From positions 124,001-188,000 of the forward strand of contig JAFEKR010000055.1 of assembly GCA_019022495.1 (NCBI GenBank): a stretch of 64,000 nucleotides of DNA, written 5' to 3'. A program made the position numbers and the translations under genes. Under the pieces are notes generated by a model that was given only the letters and a program-made list of their open reading frames with translations, was not told the DNA's origin and made no database searches. The stretch comes from Epichloe hybrida. Lineage: Eukaryota; Ascomycota; Sordariomycetes; Hypocreales; Clavicipitaceae. Below, one piece after another: positions 11,970 through 23,894 of the stretch (the first letter of the stretch is position 1; each line of letters starts with the position of its first letter).

Positions 11970-13480
11970 TCAGCGGTCAAAGGTGACATTCTTGGTCCTC
12001 GTCCACTCATCCAGCCCCGAGGAGGCGTTGAAGCGTCCATAACCACTGGATTTGGCACCGCCGTGGGGCAGGGCGCTCTCATCATGTACCGACATGCTGT
12101 TGATGTGGACCGCCCCCGTCTCAATCTCCTCGGCAAAGCGCAATCCTCGCCGCAGATCCTGCGTGAAGACGGCAGATGCCAACCCGTACTCGGTGTCGTT
12201 GGCGATTCGAATGGCCTCCTCCTCGGACTCGATGTCCATGACAGAAACAGTGGGCCCGAACGATTCAATCTTGTAGATGTCCATGTCGGTAGTGACGTTG
12301 TCGACGACAATGGGCCGCAGTCTCGTGCTGCTGCTCTCCTGCGCCTTCGCGTCTCCGTGTAGAATGGTGGCGCCGCGCTCTGTGGCATTCGCGATGAGCT
12401 GCTTGTTCCTCTGAGCAGCAGCGCTGCTGATGAGAACGGGGGCTTCGCCATCGGCTGGGAACATGGCGGCGACTGCGGCGGTGAACTTCTCTCGGAAGGT
12501 GTCCTTGATGGCCTTGTGGACGAGGATTCTCTCCGTGGACATGCAGACTTGGCCGCCGTGGATGAAGGAGCCGAGCGCGCAGTGCTGGGCGGCAAGATCC
12601 AAGTTGGCGTCCTCCCACACGATGGCGGGGGCTTTGCCGCCCAGCTCCAGCACAACGGGCTTGAGATGCTCTCCTGCCTGCTTGGCAATGGTTCGGCCGA
12701 CGTTGGTGCTGCCGGTAAAGTTGATCTTCTTGACGCGGGGGTTGGCGATGAGTGTTGAGGTGACGGCCGCCGCGTCGGATGGTTCGTGAACAATCATGTT
12801 TAGCACGCCTTTCGGTAGCCCCGCCTCACGGAGGATATCTACAACTGCCCATAACGACCTGGGGGCGCTTTCAGAGGCCTTGAAGACGACTGTGTTTCCG
12901 GCAGCGATGGGGAACGCAACCGCTCTGATACCGAGGATAAACGGGGCATTCCTGTGAACCATATTAGAACAGCATTGTGGGACGAGGTAACAAGGTACGC
13001 GCGAAACAGACAAGAGGGTGTGCCATACCAAGGAGCAACAGACAGCACTACGCCGTAAGGCTCCCGCAACACAATGGCACTCCGGCTAGGGTTCGCAGTG
13101 GCTGGGAACGAGCCGGCCAGTGTGGGAATGCGGCCGGCAACGTCTTTCAACATGCCGACGGAGATGTTGATGTTAAAATCTGCCCATGCCGGAGCAGATC
13201 CAGTTTCGTCCACCATGTACTTTGTCAACTCTTGGCGGCGACTGGACATGATCTCGGCGGCTTTGAGAAGAATGTCCTGGCGCTCCTGGGGTGTGGTTTT
13301 GCGCCATGTCTTGAGAGCCTCGGCGGCGGCATCAACATCTTTGGCGGCATCAGCTACGGATGCACCGCCGCTCTTGTAGACAACTTCTCCCGTGGCCGGA
13401 GACTTGATCTCAAACGTCTTCTCGGGAGCATAGTCTTGGCCGTCAATGACGAGAGGCACGGTAGTAGCTGCTGCTGCCAT
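11970..13480 (-). CDS. NAD(P)-dependent aldehyde dehydrogenase (salicylaldehyde/vanillin dehydrogenase type)
   Basis: Exon 1 is 13480-13029 and exon 2 is 12951-11970; the intron has a GTATGG donor and an ACAG acceptor and joins VLSVAPW to NAPFILG. The product is 477 aa. Visible ALDH landmarks are the cofactor-binding FTGSTNVGRTIAKQAG, the general-base Glu in LELGGKAPAIV, the catalytic Cys in HGGQVCMSTERILV, and the C-terminal ESFGPTVSVMDIESEEEAI. The pattern resembles the fungal branch annotated as salicylaldehyde or vanillin dehydrogenase, which oxidises aromatic aldehydes; the true substrate is not readable from sequence. The start at 13480 begins MAAAATTVPLVIDGQ. A longer frame upstream reads a CAC/CAT microsatellite as poly-His and is not credible. 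Confidence 0.93.
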
Positions 13481-13967
13481 TGTACCTGTGCTATTTGAAT
13501 TTTGAATATGGAGTGCGCTGTGTTGGTCTTGAGCAGCCCCCAGCGTATGACGAGGATGGTGGTGGTGATGGTGATGGTGGTGATGGTGATGGTGATGGTG
13601 GTGATGGTGGTGATGGTGATGGTGATGGTGATGGTGGTGATGGTGATGGTGATGGTGGTGATGGTGGTGGTGGTCGTCGTCGTTGCCGTAGTCGAGAGTC
13701 AAGTTCGATGAGGAGAACTAGCAGGGGGCACATATATATGCATGAAAGCCCCGCTCGCTGCAAGTTCTCGGCTGTGACACCGGCATTCAGACAGAAGATG
13801 AAAGAGCCCCCGACGCCCACGTGCGCCGATTCAAGACGGTTCGGGATGGTTGGATGTGGGTTCACGGGTTCACGGGCTCATCGAATGATGCTGCCGTCTG
13901 GCCACGGGGAAATGGGGTTACTTCGTACAGAGGCACGACGGCAACGACGAGTAAACCGTGCGTCTGA
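13481..13967. promoter_or_regulatory. Promoter and leader of the aldehyde dehydrogenase gene
   Basis: This 487 bp gap upstream of the dehydrogenase start is dominated by the microsatellite at 13554-13675. A TATATATATG stretch near 13731-13740 may serve as a TATA element, though it lies beyond the repeat. Confidence 0.4.
13554..13675. repeat. GGTGAT/GGT microsatellite, about 120 bp
   Basis: This is an imperfect array of GGTGAT and GGTGGTGAT units, starting about 75 bp upstream of the aldehyde dehydrogenase start codon. It produces long fake poly-His or Met/Val frames. Confidence 0.95.
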
Positions 13968-14304
13968 TCACGGTCGAAAGCTGGGAAGCGTATCGGCATC
14001 TAGGAACGGCTGCGGCACGTTGGCAGTGTTGATGCGGATAGTCTCTTCAGCCATGGTAAGCAAGGGGATTGTGGGGGGTTTGCGGTGTTTGCGGTATTTG
14101 ATGATGACGGGGGTCTTGCTTGATGCGACAACGAGCGATGCACCTACCGACTTGAGGTTGGTTGGCTGGCAGAGCATATTGAACGTCTGCTTGGGTCTTT
14201 GAGGATTCTACATGTGTCGAAGTGGGTGGCGGCGGCTTAAGAGCTCTCTTCTCGGGTGAGCGTGATGATGATGATGATGATGATGATGGCTCGGATTCGG
14301 CCAT
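13968..14304 (-). CDS. Small spliced hypothetical protein (77 aa)
   Basis: Exon 1 is 14304-14148 and exon 2 is 14044-13968. The intron has a GTAGGT donor, a CTTAC branch and a GAAG acceptor, and both joins keep the frame. The predicted protein starts MAESEP, carries a run of eight Ser encoded by a TCA repeat, continues through SRSPEKRALKPPPPTSTHVE, and ends DADTLPSFRP. I do not recognise it; there is no signal peptide or membrane segment. Good splice sites and a polar, regular composition support it; low complexity and lack of a known family count against it. Confidence 0.35.
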
Positions 14305-15808
14305 TGTTGGAGGAGACGATTGGGAAAGAGGAGAGTATAGAGTATAGAGTTTGGTTGCCTGAGGACTTAGGGATGACGGGCGCACGATGCTTTTTTTCTC
14401 TTCTTTTTTACTCGAAGGGGGGTCTTGCTTCCGCGCTGGTGAGATTTATTACATAAGCTTCATTTTGTGTCACCTTATCGGCAGCAAGTCCCGATGAACC
14501 AATTGATAAGGCGGGATAAGAGCAACAAGAGATGGCCTGATACTCGCCGCCACCGACTGTGAGAGGGAGGGGACCAGTCAAGGTGCTGCTGACTGACTCA
14601 CGGAACTTGTTGACGCCGTGATTGTGCCGTCGCACCCACATATTACCCCCAGTGGCCCCACGGCGCGGCCTGGTGGAGGTCTGGAAGGCGCCGGTGACTT
14701 TGAAAGACGGCAGATGATGGGACGACAAGGTGGAGCCGGCGGGAGCACGCACGCGCCAGACGGCTGGCGAACAGCTGGAGAAGCAGACATGGTGATATCA
14801 GGACATGGGGGAAGAATCCGTCGAGCCTTCGAAGACTGGCGACTGCATCGGTAGTCAAACAAACAGAGTAACGCCATCTGGTTGGTTGAGCAACAACAAT
14901 AGCTCTTCTTGTACGGCCAAAATCGACAGCCTATCTCCGGCCAGCCTCACGAGAGACGAATACCCTTCTTGATGTCTTTATTTCTGCGAATAATTAGCTC
15001 GGCGGCCTAACAAGTCCGCGAACTGACTGGCAGGATCTCCCCAGCGCACCTTCCCATTCTTTGAACCAACTGCCAGCCACTGCCAACCACTGCCAACCAC
15101 TGCCGACCCAACCACGTGAGCCACTCCAGAGCCACTCCAGAGCCACTCCAGAAGCCACTCCAGAAGCCACTCAGAAGCCACTCCAGGAAAGCGGACCCCA
15201 ACCACGGGGCGCACGAGTGGGCACCCACCGCGCATGGCGACCCCCACAGAACATTTTCCAAAAGTCATCAGTCACAGGCTCACAGCAGCAGCCCCGCTCC
15301 CGGCTTCAACGGCCGGTGTTGCTAAATGCCAAAAATCCCTGGGCCAATTTTTCCTCCGTCGCGGCCAATCCAGCCAGCAACTTTTCTACACCATCCACGA
15401 TACAATCTTCGACGCTGCCTCCGCGGTCGGCGCTCTTTAGCTCTTGGCTGTTGCTCGTCGTGAATTGTTGCTTGCTGAAGCTCTGCCTCCAACCAGCGCG
15501 GCCAATTCATTCGTTTCCCTCCAGATACATACTTTTTTTTTTTGGGACTTCACATCACACGCTGCTTCTTTTTCCCTTCCGCCCATCTGCCCCTTCTGCG
15601 CAACGCAAAGCAACGCAACGCAACGCAACGCAACGCAAAAGAAATCCCGTGCAACTACCCCGCCAAGCGCACAACGATCCCTGGGCCGCCGGCTCCCTTC
15701 GCCGACTCCCGCCTCCCCGTCTCCCCGTCTCCCCGTCTCCCCGCCTTCCCGCCTTCTCGTTGCTGAAACTGCGACGACCTCGATCAAGTCGTCGCCCTTC
15801 GCAGGTGC
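14305..15808. other. Intergenic region with GCCACTCC-type and CAACG repeats; leader of the Zn2Cys6 gene
   Basis: No firm gene. A possible small spliced frame on the minus strand (about 14580-14830) is treated as a finding. From 15060 on there are tandem repeats: CACTGCCAAC, GAGCCACTCCA, GCAAC near 15604-15637, and CTCCCCGT near 15713-15745. The pyrimidine-rich tail is probably the long 5' leader of the downstream transcription factor. Confidence 0.5.
15118..15190. repeat. GAGCCACTCCA minisatellite
   Basis: There are about six imperfect 11-12 bp units in tandem upstream of the Zn2Cys6 gene. Confidence 0.85.
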
Positions 15809-18158
15809 ATGGACGGTTCTCCAATTGTCCCCCGCGGAGGGGCGTCTCTCAGTCCCACGAGCCCGACCAGCTCTCGTCACGGAAATGGTGGCCCGAAGCG
15901 GAAGAGGAGCGGCGCTGTTACCCACGAGAGCAGCCCCGGCAGTGCTTTAGACGACGATCACGGTGACCAGGGCGATCATGACAAGAAGCGCCAGCCTGGC
16001 GTCAAGAGAGCTTGCAACGAATGCAGGCAGCAAAAGGTGAGTTCGTTCCCCGCATGCGCTTTCATGCATCTCGCAGAGAGCAGCCTCGTTTCGCCTGAAA
16101 GATGGACCGCGACCGCGACGGCTTTTCTGCTTCTGGGAACGACCGAAACAAACAGAGCTCCCAATCCTTCTCGAAACCACCGCAAATTTGGCCTGCTAAT
16201 GACTCAATGACAATGACTGTAGCTGCGGTGCGACGTTGTGCAAGAACCTTTTCAGAGCTGTTCTCGGTGTAATCGTCTGAAACTCGATTGCAAGATTGAA
16301 TCCAACTTCAAGCGCGTCGGCAAACGTTCAAAGCATGCTGAAATGGAAAAGGAAATCGACCGTCTGCGGCGCAACATAGCTCGAGCCAAGACACAAGGGT
16401 TCATGGCAGACGAAGACGAAGACGTCCACTCCCCCGTGGCCCCCAGCACAGCAACCTATACGCATACCCGCAATACTTCCCTGATGGGCTCTGACGAAGC
16501 AGTGTCTTCCCTGCTTCATCTCAAGCGAGGCGGCGCCTACGCCGTACCGCATTACTCTTACGAGCTGGAGGGCGTTCGACTGACAGACGACAACGTCACC
16601 CATCTTTTCAACGAGTTCTTTGCCTACTACCACCCGTTTCTGCCCTTCCTCAGCCCTCAACAGCCTCCCGATCAATACAACCAGCAGCATCCGCTGTTGT
16701 TCTGGTCCATCATCGCCGTTGCGGCACGTCGCTTCAGTCCGCTGGACTGTCCTGGCCTTCTGACAAACTTGTCAGGGCCCATGACCCGGTTCCTGTGGAC
16801 GACGATTGGCGAGGTACCTAGCAACTACCACGTCGTGAAAGCCATGTGCCTGCTCTGTACCTGGCCTCTGCCCACGAGCACCACAACGTCGGATCCCACC
16901 CACATCCTCTGCGGTGTCATGATGAAGACGGCAACTGGCATTGGGCTCCACCGACCGAATCACATTAGGGATTTTTCGAGGGTGTCGGTTGAGTTGAACA
17001 AGGAGCAGCTGGCAGATCGAGTCACCACCTGGGCCGTCTGCAATATCGTGGCACAGAATGTCGGGACAGGCTATGGCCAGCCCGCGTCAACACTGTACGA
17101 CTGGACTCTGGCTCTGCGGCCCGGCGATGACCCTGCACTGCACCTGTCCACGGATCTCGAGGCACGACTTCAGATTGAACGCTTTTGCGACAAGGTGTCC
17201 AAGGAGATGTACAGTAACGCCAGCGATCCCAGAGGAGTGGCGGGAGATGAGCATCGCGCGATGCTGATGCGAGTTTATCGTCGGGACTATGGTGAATTGC
17301 AAGCCTCTGTCATGTCGCAACAGCTAGGGCCCATTGTCAACCTGCACCTGCGTGCTGCCGCGCTTCACATGAGGTTGGCCGGCTTCTTTGACTCGAGCAA
17401 AACGCCGGGCTACATGGACGACCTCATGGGCCTCTGGAGAGCAGCGAGCAGCTTCTTGGACGAACTACTCGAAGTCGACAAAGTGACGTCGCCTCGCGAC
17501 AGTGTCCGTGGCACCATTTTGCTCTATGCGACGAATTACCTGCAGCAAGTGCTTGTGGCTGCCGGCTTCACTTTGTTGAAGCTGATGAGGTCCTTCTTTT
17601 GCAAAACCATCGACTTTGACCGCGGACGAACCCTGTTCCACCATTCCGTCAAAGCCATACGTGCGACAAGCGTTGTCCACAACGACCTGCAGTGGAGACT
17701 GGCCGAACTGATGGTACAAATGTGGAATGGCGCTCGCCTAGATAGTCGAAACAATGCATACAACCCGGACGATGACACTGCTGTCCAGATGGATGACAGT
17801 TTGCAGCTAAAGGTTCGATGTCGTCACAGCATGAGTTTGGTATTCGACTCGGTCTGGCGGTGGAGGGAAGAGTATCAGTCTGCAGGCAGAGGCAGCCTCG
17901 AGAGTGAGTAATTTTTTTTTTTGTTGGGCATCAAACATGGCGGTTGGTTTTGCACCATTATTTACTAACATGATCCTTTCGACGCCCAAGACATGAAACA
18001 TGTCGTTAGCAATCCAGAGTCGGCGAACGAGTCGTCGGCGTCCTCGACCCAGCTTGACACCACCCTCATGCCCCCCCATCATCCTTTACCGACGTCGTCG
18101 AGTATGCTCAATACGAATGGCGCACTGACACCTACCGAGACTGCTGGGTTGCCGGCGG

Positions 18159-18192
<34 letters not shown>

Positions 18193-18334
18193 GGGCCCGA
18201 ACCCCATGATCGGAGGCTTGCCGTACGGGGGCGAGACAAACTACGACTTCTTTGATCCTCAACACTGGATGCTTGATGGATTGGTTGACTTCAATTATGG
18301 AGGCACATTTGTGCCGCCCTTGGAGGGTGCATGA
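15809..18334 (+). CDS. Zn2Cys6 transcription factor (Leu3/PrtT-like)
   Basis: The exons are 15809-16036, 16223-17903 and 17991-18334, giving 750 aa. The zinc cluster spans the first intron: Cys69 and Cys72 lie in exon 1 (CNECRQQK), Cys79, Cys89, Cys92 and Cys99 in exon 2 (spacing CX2CX6CX9CX2CX6C). A basic linker and short coiled coil (KHAEMEKEIDRLRRNIA) follow, then the fungal transcription-factor middle homology region (about 170-560), and a C-terminal acidic-aromatic tail that may activate. The finger and linker resemble Leu3 and the protease regulator PrtT; both are regulators of amino-acid or protein use, but the target genes cannot be inferred. A GCAACG repeat at about 18164-18194 encodes an Ala-Thr run. 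The third intron boundary uses a GTGAGT donor and an ACTAAC branch. Confidence 0.9.
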
Positions 18335-18922
18335 AGAGCCCCCCCCTAGCCTTTGCCATGGGGCATTGTTGCCTTTGCGGGGATCAGAGTTTGCTTCCAC
18401 CACGACATGCTCATGAGACTTTGTTCTGGAAAGAAACGAAGAGACGATTTCAATGCTTATATATTGTTTGCCGTTGTTTCTTATATCCCTCTTTTTTGCT
18501 TGCTCGTTTTTTTGGCACACCTGACGTCGACTTGTTCCTTGGGCCTTGTTCCTATTCATCAATGATCTACATGGCGTTGTTCTTATTTACTCTTCTCAGC
18601 GGAGCGGGAAGGAAAATAGCCAGTTAGGGGAGGGGGGGGGGGGGGGTCACTTGGGAGGAGCACCAGCCAGAGCTCCCCCGTCAGATTGATTGAAACTCCT
18701 CGTATTCCCTCTCCTCTCCATTTGAGGGGCTATGATACCATCTTTGTGTGATTGATTGTACAATGGGATTTGTTCCCCATCTTTTCCTTTTTCTTCTTGG
18801 TTGTTCATCAAAAAGGAGGTTGGCATTCCTGATTTTCGAGTATCTTCAGTATTTAGTCTTGACGATAAGGCAAGAATGACGAATTCAAGTTTACGTAAAC
18901 ATGCATCTACCTGACGGCTTTA

Positions 18923-18923
<1 letters not shown>

Positions 18924-18958
<35 letters not shown>
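18924..18958. repeat. GGACCGT tandem repeat, five units
   Basis: Five perfect 7 bp units in tandem, in the desert downstream of the Zn2Cys6 gene. Confidence 0.95.
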
Positions 18959-18959
<1 letters not shown>

Positions 18960-21605
18960 ACTTTTTTCCTGTGCGGACTAATCTCACCAAAACGTACGCG
19001 GCATTCCTCGTCACTTGACGGAAACGGACGGGGGCGCCTGGCCTGCCTCGATGAGGGCGAGCACGGATCCCATGCTGTCTGCAGCAGTGAAGGCGAAACC
19101 TGGGTGAGGCCATGTACTCCGCACTTCACAGTCCTTGACGTTGTCCCTGCAATCTTGTCAAGGAGGGGAGGAGGGGAAGAGGGGAGAGGGGAGAGAGGGG
19201 ATGGTAACCTTGTATTGTCAGCAATCGCCGTTACAAAGCCAGAAACGAGTTCAAGCCGGAGGCCCTTTCTCATCGGGAAGCTAGCTATATTGGGAAAGTC
19301 CAAAAGCCCCTTTCTCGTGTTGGTGTTGGTTCAGCGGGCCAGAATTTGTTTCTCGATGAGCACGGAGAAGGACGACGCACGCACACGCTGATGAGCCAAA
19401 CCCAACGCTGCCTGGTCGTTTGCCTGTTGTCGACTTCTCAAGGGGGGGGGAATCGACAAGCAAAGATTAGATGGATGGATGGATGCCCGGGCGGAGCGAG
19501 CCGCCCGGTAGTTAGTTTCTTCTCATCCAAACCATGGCTTGTCCCCCCCCAAAAAAATATAAAAAACCAACTGCGGGTTGTGTGTGAAGGGTTCACTCTC
19601 GTTGGTTTGCAACCCCGTGATGGAGACATTGCCCCGACATCTGTATGAATCGGAGTTTTTTTGCATCTCGCTCCCGCAAACGCTCATCCTGGATCTTTCA
19701 TGCATTCCACTGCTGTTCGTTTCATCCACCACACACACCCACAACAAGCACGACAAGTGAGCCAGCCGATACGAACGCCACTCTCGCCTCTTCTGTCCTC
19801 GAAGCACCAGAAATAACTCCTCTGCAAAACCCCGGAGTGAAAATTCTCGGTGCGGTACTGTAAAAAAAAACAAAAAAAAAAAAACAAGGCAGATGTCGTG
19901 CGGCCTTGCTTGTACCCCCCCCCCCCCCTTCCCCTGGCAAGTTAAAGGGGAGGGGGGGCGGGTGTTGGAGCCAACACACCTTTTGTTAGTTTCGGGAGCG
20001 CGGCCGAAATACGGCAATAAACCTCCCATGGTCTTTCTTGCCAAGGAAACCAGGTTGCTCGCGAGGACTTTTGTTGTCCGAGGCCTGCCTGATAGTAATG
20101 AACGTCATCAGGTCTCCTCACTGTAGCTTCTTTCGGGAGAAGCCATCGACAAGAACCGCAACTCGTCGCTCAATTCAACGACGGGTGTAACGAACAAAGC
20201 AGCACCGAAAGACTTGCAGGGCGCTTCTAATTTGTGGCTGGGCAGCCCGCCCCCCCAAGGTGAAATAGACGGCAGTGATTGTGGACAGGAAAAACCCAGC
20301 CCGGCCCTTCCTCCATCCCTCCTCCCACCTTGAATCTCATGGGGGCAGGCACACTTCCAGCTCGCACCGGCCGACCACCCCCCCCCCCTCTGTCGATTTT
20401 GGCGATGCGTCGTGATCGAAGAGCAGGGCGAAGCAGCATGGGAAATCGAAGACATCCTGAGGCTCCGACGGGAAGTCATCTGATCCACTGCTGGGTCTTC
20501 GACGAAAGTCGATGGCTCGTCTCATCACCGCAACAAACTGCTGGTACGGTACGCCTTGATGGGACGGGAAAGACGTCGACTATGGAATCCGGTGAGAGAG
20601 ACATGAGGCACATCGACCATGAGCTGCCGTGTTTTCCAGCACAGAGAATGCCAACACGCTTGACGAAATGTGTTGGCCACTGCCTGGCTGGCTGGCGATA
20701 TCAAAGGGGCTTCGCGCGCCATGCGTTGTTATAGTAGTGTCTGTGATACATACTTACTGAGTGGCCTTTTTTTTTTTTTCCCCCTCTCACCAAAAGTTGG
20801 CCGTGTCACTGTTGCTGAGCTGAGCTGAGCTCCCGGGGAGTATCGGTACTTTTGCCAGCTTTCCTGCCATACCGGGCCCGGGCTTGGAATGTGTCATGTG
20901 TTGTCTTGTCTGTCCGAGGGCGAGACTTTGGACGCCCGTTCAACCTGTCGCAGCTTGTTCCAAACCATCGGTAGCGCCAATGTCCCACCAGGTCTGCCGG
21001 TTTTTTTTTTTTTTTTTTTTTTTGGGCAAGCTTGCTGCTGCATGCTGCATGCAGGAAAGAAACCAAGGATGCGGATGAAATTGAAAAGGATGAAAATGGG
21101 ACGTTGATTCTTCCATCGGCCAGGCGCTTAGACGTGGAAAATCACTCGTCATCTAATTAATGCACGTTGAAGACACCCTGCAAGCGGATGGGAGGTAGTA
21201 CCATGAGAGGGGCCAAAGGTCATGTTGGAAAGTTGGGTCGACAAGGCCGTGGCCGCATATCGTGCCGCCAGGCCGTTGCTGGTTGATGATGACCAGGCTA
21301 TTTATTTGGTCGTGTATGAAATAGCTGATTCAGCCTTGTAGCCCACGCTTGCTTGAATTGTGACAATCCAGCGCCCGGCAATCGCTTATTATTGCAAAAT
21401 AACAAGACTTTGTTGGCCGGCAAGGACGGACGCCCACATGATGGAAGTGGCTCGTTTCCCACCGCGACAGGTAGCAGGGAGAGAGAAAAGGAGGAGGAGG
21501 GGGTGGGCTGTCGACGGACATGATTGATATGCGATTTGTTGAGGCGATGACTTGTCAAGGCAACGACCCAGTGAGCGTCGAGCGGCGAGCAGCCAGGACG
21601 ATGCC

Positions 21606-21657
21606 CTGCGTGTGCGTGCGTGTGCGTGCGTGTGTGTGCGTGTGTGTGTGTGTGTGC
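21606..21657. repeat. GT/GC microsatellite
   Basis: An imperfect GTGCGT and GT array. It yields false Cys-Val and His-Thr frames on the two strands. Confidence 0.9.
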
Positions 21658-23852
21658 CGAGCTGCGTCCCCCTCACAGCAACCAGACGCGCGCGTACGTG
21701 CGGATTCTTGTCTTGCTCGTGGCCTTAGCAGCGTCTTCCGGAGCCGACGCCTATTGGGTCGAGCTGGGCCGCAGGGGGTGGTGTGAGTAAAGCCAGGACA
21801 GCCCTGCGATTGAAATTGCCCAATGAATATGCCGGAAACCCCTGCTAGCGTGTCCCGACAGCTCGGTTCGTCCCGGTCGGGTCTGACGTTGCTATTCCCC
21901 ATGACTGGTCAAACGCGGGACCGCTAGCACTAGCTCTTTCGCTCTGCCCCTCACCATCATTCCTGAGCTTGCGCTCCACATGAATATGAATGAATCCCTG
22001 TCGGTTTGCGGTGAGAGTGCCTCGCCGTTTAAATACAAAACAAATTGCACTGTACCTGGTGCAATTGTCGTGCATCTTGGCTCTCTCGGGTTGCATGCTG
22101 TCAGTCTTGCTACTACTTGAGTGCTCCCCATCTCTTGTAATTGACAAGAGGTGGTTGGCAATGTTTCAGGAACCAGAGGTGCGTAATCATCAACCACGCC
22201 ATCCATGTATGGGCGGGGGGTGGTCAAGAAGCTAATTTGCTCGCAAGACCAAGATTCCGTTTCCTCAACCCCCTCCCTTTCCCCCCTTTTCCAGCTTCAT
22301 GGGGACGGGTTCTACAGCGTAAGGCGTGCGCACTCTAGAGCCATCTGTATCTGTAGTTGTCAATGCCGTGAACATATGAGAGCAGAGTCTGGCACTAGGT
22401 GCGGCGAGGGCTGTGTGTGCCATATACAATGCACGACTAGATCCAAGCCCTACGCCTAGCAAGTGGGCCACACTTGTTGACTTCTTCTCTTTGCAAGGCA
22501 TTCGTGCTGTATTACAACGGTCTGTGGCCCCCAGTGGCCAAATCTTGTAGGGCGTTCTTCAAATAATGATGCATGTAGAAGGGCTAGACCTGGACCCTGT
22601 TAGCGAAAAAGCAGCCTCGTTCGCCACATGAGCATTGTACAACGTTGACCCAAAAGAAGCATCAGGGTGCACAATCTTTAGAATTAGTCCGGGTTGAACA
22701 GAATTCAGGCCTGGACGATGATGGGCGCCCGGGGTACTTGGTCCAAGATTCGACTCATGTAACAATCTGCTGGGGTGGCGTTTCGCATTGTTCGCATCCC
22801 GATGTCCGATAGCTCAATCTTATTAGCGGCCCTCGATGTCATTGTTGAAAGATCCACCTTGCCATCGTTGATGCTTGACAAGAGGTTGAAGTTGCTGAGC
22901 TTCCATCATGAACGGCACCATTCGCACGCGGCGACTGGCTCAGCAGAGAGAGATGAAATCAAATCCGTCATGGCAACGTGTGGAATAGACGACGCAGGGA
23001 TTAGAATTGAATGTGTGTCTGCAACATCAAATGAATGAACGACCAATGACTGGCTCGGACATTTTCTCCCGTGACTCCCGCGTCCTGCCGACCAATTTCT
23101 CACTCGGCAAGTGCTCGGCGTTTGACCGTCACCACCACGTCTGAACAGAGAGGACTGATCGTTTAATCCTTCTGTTCTGAATTAGCTGCGGAAGACGACG
23201 GCCGGATGGGCGGGCGTTGACGGGTCACTTATTACTGAGCCGATGTGTAATCAGCTGGCTGATCGGCTAGCTAATCAGGAGCTCAGCCACCCGCAGATGT
23301 TACCTCGTTGATTCCGCGCATAGTCATTTGCTCGATCATCTCTGCTCGCGGTCCGCGGATGATCGATCAGTGGCTTGTATTCAAACCAGAGTCTCGGCCG
23401 CGTCAAGGACAGCACGGAGCACTGAGCAGCGTGGCTTCAAAGCATATCAGGATTGACCAGGCTACACGCCCCCTTCATGATTCATTCATTGCCAGCTCCT
23501 CCATTCTCCATGGACTCTGTCTTGTTGTATGTACAGTTGCCGGCTCCCGCCCGTTTGCCGGTTCTCTTCTCTCGCTCGGCATCTCGCTGACGGATCCAGG
23601 AAAAGGCGGGCGACAATTCACGAGTCACGACCAAGGGCCTGACGGTGACGCGCTCTCCACTGTTGTCGACTCGAAGACACCCATCTTTGTCAAGCCTCTG
23701 GTCTAGCCTCTGGTCTAGCAGCTACATGACTGCAACTGCAAAACGTTCGTTCTCGTGACAGCTCGTTCGATCGGTTCGGAATTCGAAAGGACCAGACTGG
23801 GTGCGGCGCACTGTGTAGCGGCGGCTCAGATCAGGCTGGCATGAAAGCGGGG

Positions 23853-23894
23853 CGGGGGCTCTTGGGCGGGGGCTCTTGGGCGGGGGCTCTTGGG
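23853..23894. repeat. 14 bp minisatellite, three units
   Basis: Three perfect copies of CGGGGGCTCTTGGG in tandem. Confidence 0.95.

Noticed and set aside
12839..13702. 287-residue frame with about 45 His in a row fused to the aldehyde dehydrogenase N-terminus
   Set aside because: It reads the promoter microsatellite; the true start is the ATG at 13480, and the frame ignores the intron at 13028-12952.
15118..15190. Repeats that could suggest a CRISPR-like array
   Set aside because: Units are directly tandem without spacers, and the genome is fungal.
20279..20734. 151-residue frame in the gene desert
   Set aside because: Pro-rich with no domain, no homologous look, overlapped by equal-length frames on the other strand.
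21892..22227. 111-residue minus-strand frame in the desert
   Set aside because: No recognisable motif or splice partner; composition gives no support.
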